Shown here piece after piece: positions 49,874 to 62,259 of a stretch of 64,000 nt of DNA (its first letter is position 1; every line of letters starts with the position of its first letter). Source of the DNA: Helianthus annuus (taxonomy: Eukaryota; Streptophyta; Magnoliopsida; Asterales; Asteraceae); assembly GCF_002127325.2 (NCBI RefSeq), contig NC_035441.2:49914663-49978662 (forward strand), in the 5' to 3' direction. Under the pieces are notes generated by a model that was not told the DNA's origin, made no database searches, and saw nothing but the letters and a program-made list of their open reading frames with translations. The translations under genes and the position numbers were made by a program.

Positions 49874-51064
49874 TTATATATTAGTGACTACGTCTGGAAT
49901 CATCTCTGCTTCTTGTGTAGTGAGTACGTATGCTCGCGCGTTCTTCTTAGCTCCGTCTGTTGTTCTAGCCTTGTGGTCAGATGCTTTGGTTAGTTTCGGG
50001 CAATATGGTTTGATGTGTCCGGTTTCCCCGCAATTGTAACAGACGTTAGTTTTCCTTCTACACTCTTCCTCTATATGCCCAGTCATCTTGCAGAAGTCAC
50101 AATAAGGTGTTTTCCTAAAACGACATCGTCCTGAATGCGTTTTGTTACAGTTTCTGCAGATAGGTTGCTCTAATGACGGTTCAGTTTCTTTCTTCTTGAG
50201 TTCTTGGAAAATTTTCTGGGCTAACTCTTTCTTCTTGTTTTCTTCTCTTGTGCGGATTAGTCCATCTGTCAGCATGTTAGCTAATTCAACTACTTCCTCA
50301 ATAGTCTGTGGTCTAACGGCTTTGACTATGTCTCGGATTTCGCTAACTAATCCCCAAATATAACGAGAAATTAGTACGGGTTCTGGCGAAACCAGAGTTG
50401 GTACCATTCTTGCATATTCGAAGAATGTTGTCGTATATTCACGACAATTCACATCTATCATTTTATGATTTAAAAATTTGTTAGTTATTCTTTCCTTTTC
50501 ATAAGGAGGACAAAATTTTCTTTCTACCATTTCCTTGAATTTTTCCTAGTTTATGGCATAAGCCATGGCCCTTCCTTTTGCCTGAAGAATTGTATTCCAC
50601 CATTCTAAGGCTTCTTCCTTAAAGAGATTAGATGCATACATCACCTTATCTTCTTCAGCACATTTGCTGATCGTAAGAACAGCTTTCGTCTTTTCCAACC
50701 ATCGTAGAGCAGCCGTGGCACTTTCACTGCCCGCGAACTCGGTTGGTTTACATACTAGAAATTCTTTGTAGGTACACCCGAGAGTCATCGCCTTCTTCTT
50801 CTTGGGAAATGGGGTTTTGGTAAGATCATTATTATCACTATTGACACTATGGTTAAAACTATCGTCACGGGTATGCTTACTGCTCATAGCTTTGGTGGGT
50901 TCTATGGGATTTTTAACAGCTTTAATTATTAAAGGTAAAGCATTAGCTATTCCTTGAGCTATTAGATTTTCTATAGCATTTTTATCCAAAGGATTTTCAT
51001 TATTAGTATGAGCTTCTGGATTATGTGATACTTCATTCGACATCTGGATTGCAAATATTTTCAC
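49874..51064 (-). pseudogene. Element E gag
   Basis: One frame of about 397 codons broken by a single TAG at 50546-50548 (likely TGG, Trp). The first ATG is 51064; a more likely start is the internal MSNEVSHNPE at 51043. It has the GCTYKEF motif, gag domain with EALEWWNTI and EFCPPYEKERI-like FCPPY, then CRNCNKTHSGRC, CDFCKMTGHIEEEC and CYNCGETGHIKPYC. It ends MIPDVVTNI, just where protease would begin. With one stop it is the least damaged gag here after B's. Confidence 0.88.
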
Positions 51065-51369
51065 TTATTAATATCACAGAATAATTAAAACAAAATAATA
51101 CCTCCAGGATATTATATGTGCATATTGACATATACATATTCATGTACAACACATAAGTTAATTTGTATTAGTTTCCTAACTTTATTGTTTAGGTATTAAA
51201 GAACACCTAATTAGCTTAAACAAGTGGCTTAACTTATACTAAGGCATCTTTTCTTATTCAACCTTTGAATGTTATCAGATGTGCTACCAGTTAATAGCAA
51301 TCTCCTAACTCTTTTATTTAAGTTTAAATATTATTATCACAACATTTATAGGCTCAAAGTAGTGGCTTA
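51065..51369 (-). other. Element E leader
   Basis: About 300 bp between primer-binding site and gag; AT-rich, no ORF, nothing recognised. Confidence 0.6.
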
Positions 51370-51381
51370 GCTCTGATACCA
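51370..51381 (-). other. Primer-binding site of element E
   Basis: TGGTATCAGAGC on the minus strand, five bases inside the 5' LTR end at 51387; initiator-Met tRNA type. Confidence 0.9.
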
Positions 51382-51386
51382 CCTTC

Positions 51387-53481
51387 TGTCACGACCCCCG
51401 ACCCCACCCTGGCCGGAATCGGTGCCGTGAGCAGTCCAGTGGTACCGGTGGTTATTTTTGAAAAACGTTGCAGCGGAATTTTCATCAGGACCGTGAGTTA
51501 GGAAAAATATCAGAGTTTATAAAACACTGGATTTGATTTAAATGGAATAAACCCCTGTTTTACAATGGTAGCTTTAATAAAGATAAAATTTATTTTATAA
51601 AACAATATTTCTTAATTTGATTAAAATAAACCACTTCTTGATGCCTTTCAGTGCCGAATCTAGCCTTTATTCCAATCTATGGTAATTACCTGAAACATGT
51701 TTGAAAAAGGTTTTGTCAGTGGAAAATACTGAGTAAGATCATTCCATTTTTATAAAATATATTGTTATACCTTACAGTATTAAGGTTTTTATATTTATTT
51801 GTATTTACCCCACTCAATTAGTATTTTGTCACATGATAGCAGTTCCAATATAACAGCAATAATATCACTCATTGGCTTACTTTCGTCCAATAGTGAATTT
51901 ATCAAATAACTATACTTTACTATTATTCAATTTATCTGTCATTAGGCGATTCCTATGGCGGGGTCATATCACTGTTGATCATTCTTTCAACTAGTGACTC
52001 TGGTTATATCACTGTTGATCATTCTTTCATCTAGTGACTCTGGTTATATCACTGTTGATCATTCTTTCAACTAGTGATTCTAATTATAACACTGTTGATC
52101 ATTCTCTCAACTAGTGTCTTTGGTCATATCACTGTTGATCATTCTTTCAACTAGTGACGCTGGACATGATGATGTCCTATGACATTACTTTGTCAAATAT
52201 ATTATTTATGGCACAAAATCATGTAATCCAGAATAATGACATTTTATGTCAACTATTATAACTTATCCAATATGTCAATTTACTAATTGTAATATCATGA
52301 TATAGTAACCTGACTACAAATAGAATACATTATATTTGACTTTATTATGGTATCCACCATTTAGATTTATTCTTAAACATACATTAAATTTATTAACAAA
52401 TTAATGTTAAGATAATATTAGTTATAATTATGGTCATGCTATTATTAGCTAACTTTTTGGTTAATCGTAAAGAGGATCAAATAATGTATAAAACTTCCCA
52501 TACCAGCAGTTATTATAAAATATAATGATTTAATCACTGTAAGTATAACTGGTAACCATTTAGGATTTTTAGAAAGCATTTGTAATATAATTGTATCACA
52601 AAAAGGTGATAAAAATGTGATAAAAGAGTATGGACTCACAAACGGTGAGAAAAGAGAAATGAACTCACATTGCAGATTTCTACGGGCAAAGTTTAGTTTA
52701 CAGATAAGCCTTGATATATTGCTGATTCAATTTGGGCAGAGTCTAGCCTACTGATTAACCTAATAACAATTCACACAAACGGGGTTGTAACTAATACAGC
52801 AGTTACGACAATTCACGAGATTAAACCCTCACAACGATTAACAAGTGCAATACTTAACAATTCAATCGGATTCGCAACGAATAACAGAGCATAGTCCGAA
52901 TTCGAACAGCACTCAAATATTCAAGTCGAAATCACGATGAATAACAAAGTATAAGCTCAATTTGAGAAGCACCCGGACAATCGTTGGATAGTTACAATCA
53001 ATCGGACGTTGAATCGTAATAGCGATCGAGTTATTACCCTGATTGCAACAGCGTTTCGAGGTGTGTGTGTGTTAATTGTGGTAAACAGAGCATAACTCCG
53101 TCTAATTTCCGACTTTGTTCGTCATTTAAGTGCCCAGAAGCAAGTCCCGAAGCCTGCTATTTATACACGAAATTGCTCCTGCTTACGGACCGTAAGCCTG
53201 AGCCCTTACGGTCCGTAAGGGACACCTATAATTCTTTGGCTTGCTCCCCACGGGACTAGCCCTGATGAGTCAACGGTTTTGTCCAATCAGATTTTAACAA
53301 CGTTTATTTTTAGATAATCGTCAACTAGGTTTTACCCCCCTTGAGTTTTAGGGGTCCTGATCCTGATTCCGATTGTTCTGAAACTTTCAGGGTTTGTGTA
53401 GAATTACTTGGGTGTCTTAATTTAGTTTTCCTATTGAATAAAATAATATAATAAATAGTGGTTTTGACAAGGGTTGTTACA
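51387..53481 (-). repeat. Element E 5' LTR
   Basis: 2095 bp, same length as its partner. The ~40-bp tandem array is at 51965-52162; TATA box (minus strand) at 53158-53165. Contains the inverted repeat TTACGGACCGTAAG near 53184. Confidence 0.96.
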
Positions 53482-53486
53482 CTCAG

Positions 53487-54162
53487 CATCGAGTAAGAAA
53501 GTTTTATCAATGGTTGACGTCTTCGCAGCTTGAACGAAATTAGCCACGCAATCTGGAAGAGCACGGATATACTTCTTAATGGTGATTTCGGGCGTAGAAA
53601 CTTGGCCTGGACAGATTATACTCAACTACCTAAAGCGAGTAGTCAAACCAGCGTTGTCGCCATCATCCTGTTTAATGTGCCAAAACTCATCCTCCAACTT
53701 TTGAAGCTTGTAGGGAGGGCAGAACTCTTTCATCTTCAAGTCATTCAACTTGTCCCACGTAAGCCCGTAAGCTGCATCATTTCCACGCTTGTTTCTCTCG
53801 GCAGTCCACCAGTCCAGTGCCCTAGACTGGAAAACACCGGTAGCGTTAACAGTGCGGAGATTATCAGGACAGTTGCTCTAACACAGGGTGACTTCAATAG
53901 AATCAAACCATTGAAACATGGCCGTAGGACCATCTTCTCCGGTGAATTCTTTTGGACCACAGGATTTGAATTGCTTGAAGCTAAAAGTAGCTTTCGGTGA
54001 ATCAGTCCTGGACTCTTTAGAGGACTTGCTACCTTTTTCATTCAGCTCACTGACGATTTGCGGGATAACTTTCGCAATCTGCTTGGCGATCAGTGAAGCG
54101 ATACGCTTATCCTCATGATTGCGACGAGCGGAACGGGAATGAAACGATCCAAATGACGACAT
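53487..54162 (-). pseudogene. Element D gag, N-terminal part
   Basis: The start codon is at 54162 (MSSFGSFHSRSARR), aligned with C's gag start. Visible blocks are FSFKQFKSCGPKEF, MFQWFDSIEVTLC, the tryptophan pair of LDWWT in a shifted frame, and MSIICPGQVSTPEITIKKYIRALPD down to a DKTFLLDAE segment cut by E. A TAG near 53878 (likely CAG) and frame changes near 53740 and 53630 break it. About 80% similar to C's gag by eye. Confidence 0.88.
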
Positions 54163-55401
54163 TGTCTGCAACAGAGATCGCCATGGACTAAGATACAATC
54201 TCAATTAACCCTAGTATAGACTCTCGCTCTACTCTAAACTACATATAAAGCTCAGGAACACAATCACGTAACACAGACACATAATCATAGAAGCACATAA
54301 GCACGTAAGGCACAGAAGCACATAAGGCAGGTAGAACACAGAAACCCTACTATATTAAGCACGTATTCACCCACATTTGTCGTACATATTCACCTATCAT
54401 TCAAAGTTCACGAATTTCGAGAATAGTGATTGTGATTAGCGAGTACGCAACGAGTAGCGCAACATAAGCGAGCAACATAGCATGCGTTTATCCACAAGTA
54501 GTAGCGATTTGTTAGCGTATTGAGATAGACGTGCAGTGCGTGTCGTGTGTGTCGATCAAAGCGAGTAGTGAAAAGCGTAGAGATCACCACAAATCAAAAC
54601 ACATAACAGATAAAACCACATAAAACACATAAAATCCCACATAAAAACGACAAATATCAGAGTCAGCAGTTGCGGGCTCAGAATCGAAACACATAAAATC
54701 AACGATTACGAGATTGAAATCGAAAATAGATTGTCTTAGGCTTGAAAGACGTTGACTACCCAAGGTGATTCGACTATTCTCAAGGACAATAAGTATACGT
54801 TTTGGCCTAATAGATTGTGTTCTATCACCGGTATACGGTGAATGGCACGCATCCTTTCGGTTATTCACGTAACTCGAGTCGTTAGAATCCATCGAGACCT
54901 TGGTGAGAGTTTTTGTATAACCAAAATAGAGAATGGAACGAGTCATCAAGGTTCAGGTTTCACCCCTAACTTAGCGACTACATTCCTGTTTGTTGATAGA
55001 ATCACGAGATTGAGGGAGAAATCTGCGTCGAAGTACGGATTTCATTCCTGATTTAACGTAAATTCTCGTGTTTATAGATAAAAATGCGGGTCAAACAAGC
55101 AATTTAGTCGAAAGTTTGCGGTTTTCACACCTAATCTTGACCTAATCACTTGTTCATTTTCAAAAAATGGAGTGCAGTGATAGTGTTCAGTGAGTGCGAG
55201 CGGGAAATAGCAAATAAACTCGTACATAACCCCTACAGGGTATGCACAAGTCGGTCTGTTGGTACTTAGACTATAGACTAGGTCGTTTCTGAAAGCTTTG
55301 TCTTTGTTTCTACAGGATCTGCTACTCCAACCGTATCTACTTGTGGTGTACCTGGGTTGGTTCCCGGACTAGGTCGAGTCTTGCCTAATTCCCTATAGTT
55401 A
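54163..55401 (-). other. Element D leader
   Basis: 1.24 kb of untranslated leader between primer-binding site and gag, matching C's leader in parts and containing CACATAAG low-complexity repeats at 54260-54340. This is where C carries element F. No gene seen. Confidence 0.65.
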
Positions 55402-55415
55402 TGGCTCTGATACCA
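55402..55415 (-). other. Primer-binding site of element D
   Basis: TGGTATCAGAGCCA on the minus strand, three bases inside the LTR end at 55419. Confidence 0.95.
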
Positions 55416-55418
55416 ATC

Positions 55419-58139
55419 TGTCACACCCCAACTGTTGGCGGAAACATCAGGGCGCGACATTGAGCGAAACAGATTGTCCAGGAGAATCCATAACAACTAT
55501 TAGTTATAATATATTAAAGGTTCATGTCCCATACCACAAACAAATAATATAAAAACAGTTATTACAGACATTGTTCTCAGAGACAAATATCCATTCTGAC
55601 AACTCAAATTTTATTTAATTTGTTTCTAGAATCTTCCTACTTGATTCCACATAGCAAGCAAGCATCCTAAGCATCTGTCCTACATACGTTAAAATAAAGT
55701 CAATACACATAGTGTAAAGGTGAGCATACAAGTTTAATAGTAATAATAGAGTTTGAAATCGTTTACGCATAACCAGCATGTAACATGTACCAAGTGAAGG
55801 CAAGTAGGTTATCGACAGAGAAATATGCACAGACGTGACTGCGAGTTGTAGAATGCACAACACATATCCCCACTGGGACATGTGAAGTAAAGCCCTTAAC
55901 AACCCCTGTCCACGACAGGTGCTGAGTCCAAACTATAGTACTATCATTGCTAAGGTGTCAGGCAACAATCACTGTGTTAACATAACATACAAGCATTCAT
56001 CGAATAACACGTAGCTTGCAATAACGGTCAGCGTATAAATAGTGTTTGCGTTGTGTGTCGATTGTGATTTAGAATAAGTAACGTATGTAACACCCAAAAG
56101 TGCGTAAAGCAAAAAGGGATCGAGAATACTCATAGATAGCGTTTAACAAGTAAACACTCTCTTGGATTAAAGGGAGCGCTGGGAGATTAGCCTGAACAGT
56201 TAACGATAGCATAAGTGAAGAACGACACGTAAATTGGTGGAAGTGACTAATTGTCGAGTGGCAATCCGATCGGATGGCTATCCGATCGGTTGGCCATACG
56301 ATCGCATGTCAATCCGTTCGGATGGTCATCTGATCGGATGGCCATTGAATGGGATTGACATTCGTTTGGTAAGGATGTGTTTGTGTATGATGGCTTTGAT
56401 GTTTTTGTTGTAGCATTTTGAAAACAGAGAAGTCTCTACCTTTCAGGTCGTCGATCGAACGGTCGTTCGATCGGATGGCGATCCGATTGGCAGGACACTT
56501 AGTGAGAACAAGTTCACAGCAGGGTTGTCGCTCGATCGGATAGAAATCCGATCGAATAGCAATCCGTTAGAAACTGATGTTCTTTGAAAGTTGTGAAAAT
56601 GGTTAAGCGTCGAAGTACCAAATGTCAGATAATCGGATGGTCGTTCTATCGGATGGCTATCCGATCGGACGGCAATCCGTTGGACGTTCAGAGCCTTGAA
56701 TGTTTGAAAATGTTATGTGTTGGGTGTTGGAACCAAGTACAATCTGATCGGATAGCAGCTCGGTCGAATGGCTATTCGATCGGATGGTTATCCGATCGAA
56801 CGGCAATCTGTCCCAACGAACCTGATCGTCTTGGACTTGATTATTTTTGAACGTTTTGCAGTTTGATCGAGACGATGTGATAACCTGTTAAACAATGAAA
56901 CCTCGGCAAGTCCCAAGTCGTTTGATCGAGCAGGAACCACCCTAATCCGACCAGTTGACTGTTCCTTGATTGTTGTTCATGTTTATCCCGAGATCGGTTG
57001 TCTCGTTGATAGGATCCAGATCTCAAACCAACACATCACTAGCGAGGAGTAGAACGTCTGAATGAGCTCCGATTCTATCGGTTTTGAGTGCATTGAGTGT
57101 TAAAGAGTTGAAAGAAAATTGGAAAAGTTCCTTTTAATCCTTTTATCCTTGAAAATGTTTAGATCTATGCAAAATCGTTGTGAAATTATGTGGAAATCCT
57201 TCAATCTCTGAGTTATTCTTGGTGGAATGAGGTCAAAACTTGAAGTTCATAAGAACTCCATGATGACATCACCCTAGAACACCTCAAATCCGTTGATTTC
57301 ACGGTTAAAAGTTAAGATTCAAAAGAGATAATGATGAAGAAGTGTGTAGATCATAGAAGTACAAGATTTAGGTTGAAAACTTACAAGAATCACGAGAAAT
57401 CGAAAGAAAGAAGGTCTTGAGTGCGGCTAGTCAAATGAGAGAGCTGTCACATCATGTGATGTGACAGGAGGGTATTTATAGGTTTCTAAAAAGGGAAAGG
57501 TGCACAAGTGTCGAATAGGTTGACATGTGTCGAATCGGATGGCACTGATCGGATGGCTATCCGATCGGATGGCCATTTGATTGGTTGGCCATTCGATTGA
57601 AGTGTTCGACGAGTTTGAGTTTCGGCGTTGCGTTTTGTGCGTTGAGCGTTACGAGGCGTTTAAGCGAGTAAGCGATGTGATAAATAACTAATAATCACAC
57701 TATTACTATATCTAACATACAATCATCAGTTAATTAGGATGATTCTATCTTGCGTTTAGCGTTTGCGATTAAATTGCAATAGAGTTGCGTTTGCGTTTCG
57801 ATTAATCACCACAAACATAAAATAAACATGCACAAGTAACACATAAGTAACACACACACGTAAAACAATATTCAGAATCTACCAATCAAGGTGCGAGCGC
57901 GATTGCGATGCGATTAGCGATAAATCGATAAAACATGCGATAAATATCGATTAAAACCTCGATTATTAATAGATACTCCACATAATAAAACTAAAGCAAT
58001 AAAATGAAATATTCGATTACAAGTCAAAGAGGTTAAATCAGTAATTAAGCTAGGAGTGACAGACCGCTATTAGCAATCTTTTCTTTCTTTGACTTCAATC
58101 TTGACTTTGACTTTGACTTTTGTAACACGGGGTGTTACA
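55419..58139 (-). repeat. Element D 5' LTR
   Basis: A 2.72-kb LTR of the same family as C's. On the minus strand it begins TGTAACACCCCGTGTTAC and ends GGGTGTGACA. Clusters of ATCCGATCGGATGGC words lie at 56262-56350, 56440-56560, 56630-56810 and 57530-57600. TATA box (minus strand) 57473-57480. The outer target duplication should be ACAAA (58140-58144), with its partner left of the window. Confidence 0.92.
57473..57480 (-). promoter_or_regulatory. Probable TATA box of element D LTR
   Basis: TATAAATA on the minus strand, aligned with the same site in both C LTRs. Confidence 0.55.
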
Positions 58140-58345
58140 ACAAAGGCACCAAAGGGCCTCGAATTTCACACCATCGGTCTTTGAGGTGACCCAAGGAAAC
58201 CAAACAATTTCATACACTTTATGAGACCATTTTGTGTGGTTTGCTTAGTCTCTTTGGGGACTACCCGCTACGTAGGCGCCACATCACCATGGGTGGAGGA
58301 CCATCCCCTTGGGGACTACCCAAGGGTGTGGAGGATAGTCCCAAA
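58140..58345. other. Flank between element D and the hAT-like element
   Basis: Short unique-looking stretch with repeats of GGGGACTACCC. No gene recognised; the 80-codon frame starting 58221 runs into the hAT-like element and is not credible. Confidence 0.5.
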
Positions 58346-58809
58346 TAGGCCTGTAAACGAACCGAACGTTCATGAACTGTTCGTGAACTTGTTTGGCGGG
58401 AAGTTCGTTTATTTAATGAACGAAGGAACACGAACAAAAAAATTTATTCGTTTAATTAAATGAACAAACATGAACACACCTTGTGTTCGTTCATTTATGT
58501 GCATGAACATTCTTTTACGTTCGCTCATTTATGTTCGTGAACCTTCATTTATTTACGTTCGTTTAAATTTTAATAAATACATAAATTTATATTTATATAA
58601 ATATTAGGTTTTCTAACTAGTTATATAAATATAACTAATTAGTATATCTATGAACCCTTATTTAGATGTGTTTTCGGATGAAATGTAATATATTAGACTT
58701 TTTTCTTCAATCATGTTAATTTATGTTTATGCAAATATGTTCAGTTAATTTTTTTTATGTTCGTTTATTTCGTGAACTGTTCGTTTAGGCTTTAAACGAA
58801 CGAACGTAA

Positions 58810-58840
<31 letters not shown>

Positions 58841-58972
58841 GTTTCTTAATGAACAAACACGAAAAAAAATGTGTTCGTTTATATGTTCGTATTCGTGTTC
58901 GCATTCGGTTAAAGTTAAATCAACGAACACGAACATGTATGTTCGTGTTCGTTCGGTTCGTTTACATGCCTA
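58346..58972. mobile_element. Non-autonomous hAT-type element
   Basis: 627 bp with terminal inverted repeats: left TAGGCCTGTAAACGAACCGA, right (other strand) TAGGCATGTAAACGAACCGA, one mismatch in 20. It is flanked by a perfect 8-bp duplication GTCCCAAA (58338-58345 and 58973-58980), the hAT signature. The ends are full of GTTCGTGAAC and CGAACACGAACA repeats, giving subterminal transposase-site-like words. No transposase ORF. Confidence 0.9.
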
Positions 58973-58980
58973 GTCCCAAA

Positions 58981-59591
58981 TCTGAAAATTGTGCCCCCAC
59001 CAATTCTATTTCAAGATCATACATGAGAAACTCTTGTTGGTTGAGCCAATAACATACGTGTTAAACATACAGTGCCTAGTTGTACATACGTATTGTAGGT
59101 CACTATCGTATTTTTTTAACGACAAGGAACGACGTGTCAACTACTGTGACACCGGGAGCTGTGACCAAGGTCGACTACTCGACCGTCGCCAGTCCCAGGT
59201 CACTATTGTTTAGTATCTAAACTTATAACCGGATTCTTATAATAATGGTAGTTGGCATGGACCCCTTGTATCCCCATTTGATTAGCGCATTTGGTCGTTT
59301 CGACATATAAAACTGTTTTCTAACCTTCGAATCTATAACAAGAATCGTCTTGACATTCTTAGTGACTGTTTGGTATCACTCGAGTGTAAATACTCGTTTA
59401 GTACCTTTTCTATCTTAAAAAGGAAAACACTTGAATCAATACCTTATATCGATCAAAGTGTAAGTCATGTCGCTTGAGGACTAGTTTGGTAAAGTATCAC
59501 TCACCTAGATTATTAATTTATGCTTTAATGGAACTTATTACTAAAAACAATAGTATATTATTACAACTATGAACTAGCATATTATCATATA
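58981..59591. other. Unassigned flank
   Basis: About 600 bp without a gene. The part from 59245 (CCCCTTGTATCC, then a TATAAAA-like word) faintly recalls the promoter region of A's LTR, but I cannot define an element. Confidence 0.4.
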
Positions 59592-60419
59592 TCTTAAAGG
59601 ACAAAGTCGGTGGTTTTCCACCGACTTTGGCCTCCACCCCCGGTACATTTTCCATATTAGCCCCTCCCTTTTCTAAGCAATCTACACATTTCATAATTAG
59701 CCCCTCCTTTTACAATAATATGAAAATAAATATACTTTCATTTAATGCCATAGATTAAAATTAACAAGTTTATATAACAACTTTTTTTTGGGGATTTTTG
59801 CATATTTTCTCCTCCACTTTAACAATTAACATTTTTAGCACCGAACTCTTTACTACTTTAAATTTCCTTCGACAACATTCCTTCGATAATTTCTTTTATT
59901 TACACATATAATTTTTTTACTAAAACAACCTATTTTTCTGTGTATATTTTTATGTACGTATTCGGATAAATTTTAGGGTGTCTACGTTTCGACATATTTT
60001 TTTCTCGAAACGAGTTAGGTCAAATATAAAACGTTTTTGTTTAAAAACAAACATTTTTACGTGCATATTTTTATGTATGCGTCTGTATCAATTCGAGTTG
60101 TTTTTTTTAATATAATACGTTTTCTTACTTATTTTATGTACGTTTTCATAAATTTTGTTCTGAACAGAGTAGAGTCAAATTAAGGTTTCTTTTTTTCAAA
60201 GCTTTAATTAATCATATAGAATAAGTTATGATTGTACGATATAGATTCAATTTACTTTACGTTATGATCTAATCGCATTACTTATATAGGTTACATTGAG
60301 TTCAATCAGATATGTCGAACACGCTTTTCGTATGGTTAACGCATCACCTAACACTTGAACAAATACATTCGATGTTTGCGATGTATTCACACCGCAACGC
60401 GCGCGGGCATTATTACTAG
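59592..60419 (+). mobile_element. Helitron-like element, copy 1
   Basis: Starts TCTTAAAGGACAAAGTCGG after an A, with an early palindrome (AAAGTCGGTGG / CCACCGACTTT), and ends with a GC hairpin region (CCGCAACGCGCGCGG) followed by CTAG at 60416-60419. TC...CTRR ends with a 3' hairpin and no target duplication are Helitron traits. About 830 bp, no Rep/helicase, so non-autonomous. Confidence 0.65.
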
Positions 60420-60424
60420 CTATA

Positions 60425-61017
60425 ACTTAAAAGACAAAGTCGGTGGAAACTCCACCGGCTTTGCCTCCCCCTCCCCCATACTTTCACGATATTGTAATTT
60501 TAGCCCCTTAACTTTGGTACCTTCAAAGTTCCATAAAATGGTAAATTTAGTCCCTAAACTACTACTTTACTTTACACATAGTTTGCTTTTGACACCCCAA
60601 CTTTATGGTAGTTTGCTTTTTAGCCTCAACTTTGTTATAATTTCCTTCTTACCCCAAAACTTTATCAAATTTTATCTTTACCCTTTCTTGGCCCTTAAGT
60701 TTAGGAAATGCAATTTTTAACCACCTTAACTTTTTATAAACTTTGTAAATGCCACTTTGACCCCCTCGAGAGTTTTTGGCTTTACGATATAAATTCGAGT
60801 TAGTCGGGTCGCGTATAATATGTTATGATTGTACGATATAAATTCGATTTATGTTACGTTTTGATCCAATCGCAGCGCAGCTATAGGATACATTGAGTTC
60901 AATCGGATACGTCAAACATGCGTTTTCATATAGTTAACACATCACATAACGTTTGAACTAATCCGTTCGATATTAGCGAAGTACCCGCGCCGCAACGCGC
61001 GCGGATTTTATTGCTAG
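60425..61017 (+). mobile_element. Helitron-like element, copy 2 (tandem)
   Basis: Follows copy 1 after five bases. Same start (ACTTAAAAGACAAAGTCGG, first base changed), the CCACCGGCTTT palindrome arm, and the same 3' region (ATTGAGTTCAATCGGATACG ... CCGCAACGCGCGCGG) ending CTAG at 61014-61017. Shorter (593 bp) and diverged. The 121-codon frame at 60355-60720 straddles both copies and is not a gene. Confidence 0.62.
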
Positions 61018-61075
61018 TTCTTGTTTAAGATTAAAGTGGTACTTATCGTTAAATATCAAAAAAATATTCCAATCT

Positions 61076-61700
61076 TCCTATACTAATAAACAAAAATCTT
61101 TTTGTACACGTGTCACTCTTTGGTGCCTCCTCCCTTTTAATAATAATATTACATATTAATTTTTATACACAAAATATAATATAATATTAATTAATATAGT
61201 TAGAGATAAACGTATAAATTCAAATTTAATTAATAATTATCTATAACAAATAAAATGTTTCAAATGATATAATAAGTATAATATTATTTAACATAGTTAG
61301 AGATCAAACCTATAATTTCAAATTTAATTAATAGTAAATTACTTTTTGAGTCCCTATGTTTTAGTGGTTTTAACCACTTGAATCTAAAACCAAAAAGTTT
61401 AACGCTCTGAGTCTCTAACCGCTCATTCACACCCCCTGTAAAAAATTCAAAAAACTTTTTGTAAGACCGAGTTCTCTAAGTTCTCACAACTTGTAGAAAT
61501 GTAATGAAGTATCAAATCACATATACAAGTACTTATAGTATATAACTTAGAAGACTAAAATTACAAGCGGGTTAACTAAATAAAGTACCAAATTATTTTT
61601 AAAGCGAACACTAAATGGTTATTAAAAGACATATTTTTTTTTGTTATTAAGTATATAACATTATATTTACTTAAACCGTGTAATACACGTGTTCAATATT
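61076..61700 (+). mobile_element. Possible Helitron remnant
   Basis: TCCTATACTAATAAACAAAA at 61076 resembles a common plant Helitron 5' end. An ACGTG-type hairpin (CCGTGTAATACACGTG, 61676-61691) sits near the expected 3' end, but no CTRR follows clearly. AT-rich interior without genes. Confidence 0.4.
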
Positions 61701-62259
61701 TTATTCCAATTTTAAATTTATGTTAATATCAATATGTTTTCATCTTAAAAAATGGTCCAACTTCGTAATAACATTGAGTTTTAAATATTAAACTTAGTTT
61801 CAATCATATTACGTAACTAAAAACATTATCATCATGCTAAATAAAGACATTATATAATATTATAAAAATTTTAATTTGAATATGTCACACCCCCAAAATC
61901 CCACCTGCGGAGTACCACCGCATGGAGGCGTGACTGACCAGGATCCAGCCACCAATCATACTGAACAAGCATATAAGTAGTTATAAAAGTTTAACCATCG
62001 CGATTGGTGTTCCAAAACAAATAAGTTTAAGTTGCAAGCGGAAGCATAAGTTTAAAGTTATAACATAAGTTCCAAAAGTTTCAAGTTTAACATAGTCTTG
62101 TAGCAATCCCTGTCCCACAACGATCCTCCTCCATGCAAGCTCCCACTGAGTACCTATGGTCCTGCAAAGCATGTAGTAACGAGTCAACAACTAGTTGAGT
62201 GAGTTCACGGGTGGGCGTTCGTTTTAGTTGTTTCGAAAACAGTTTACTTTATCTGGCAT

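Larger units (their letters stand above)
46397..53481 (-). mobile_element. Element E, gag-only Ty3/gypsy element
   Basis: A 7085-bp minus-strand element inserted in D's gag with the target duplication CTCAG (46392-46396 and 53482-53486). LTRs are 2095 bp each and differ at about 32 sites by hand count (1.5%), making E the youngest-looking insertion with long LTRs here. It has a primer-binding site, gag with three zinc clusters and a polypurine tract. Pol is absent, replaced by 1.4 kb of non-coding repeats. A non-autonomous element that needs a partner, perhaps one like B. Confidence 0.95.

Noticed and set aside
53530..54000. 156-codon plus-strand frame
   Set aside because: Antisense shadow of D's gag.
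58120..58140. Near-palindrome TTGTAACACGGGGTGTTACA at the D LTR border
   Set aside because: Explained by the LTR's own TGTAACACC terminus plus a diverged continuation; not a separate element.
59240..59420. Sequence resembling the promoter part of A's LTR (CCCCTTGTATCC)
   Set aside because: Only a short, loose match; no LTR ends or target duplication could be found.
60355..60720. 121-codon plus-strand frame
   Set aside because: Straddles the two Helitron-like copies and reads through known repeat ends.
61330..61460. GTGGTTTTAACCAC palindrome in AT-rich sequence
   Set aside because: A short dyad in a degenerate region; no inverted ends or duplication to define a transposon.
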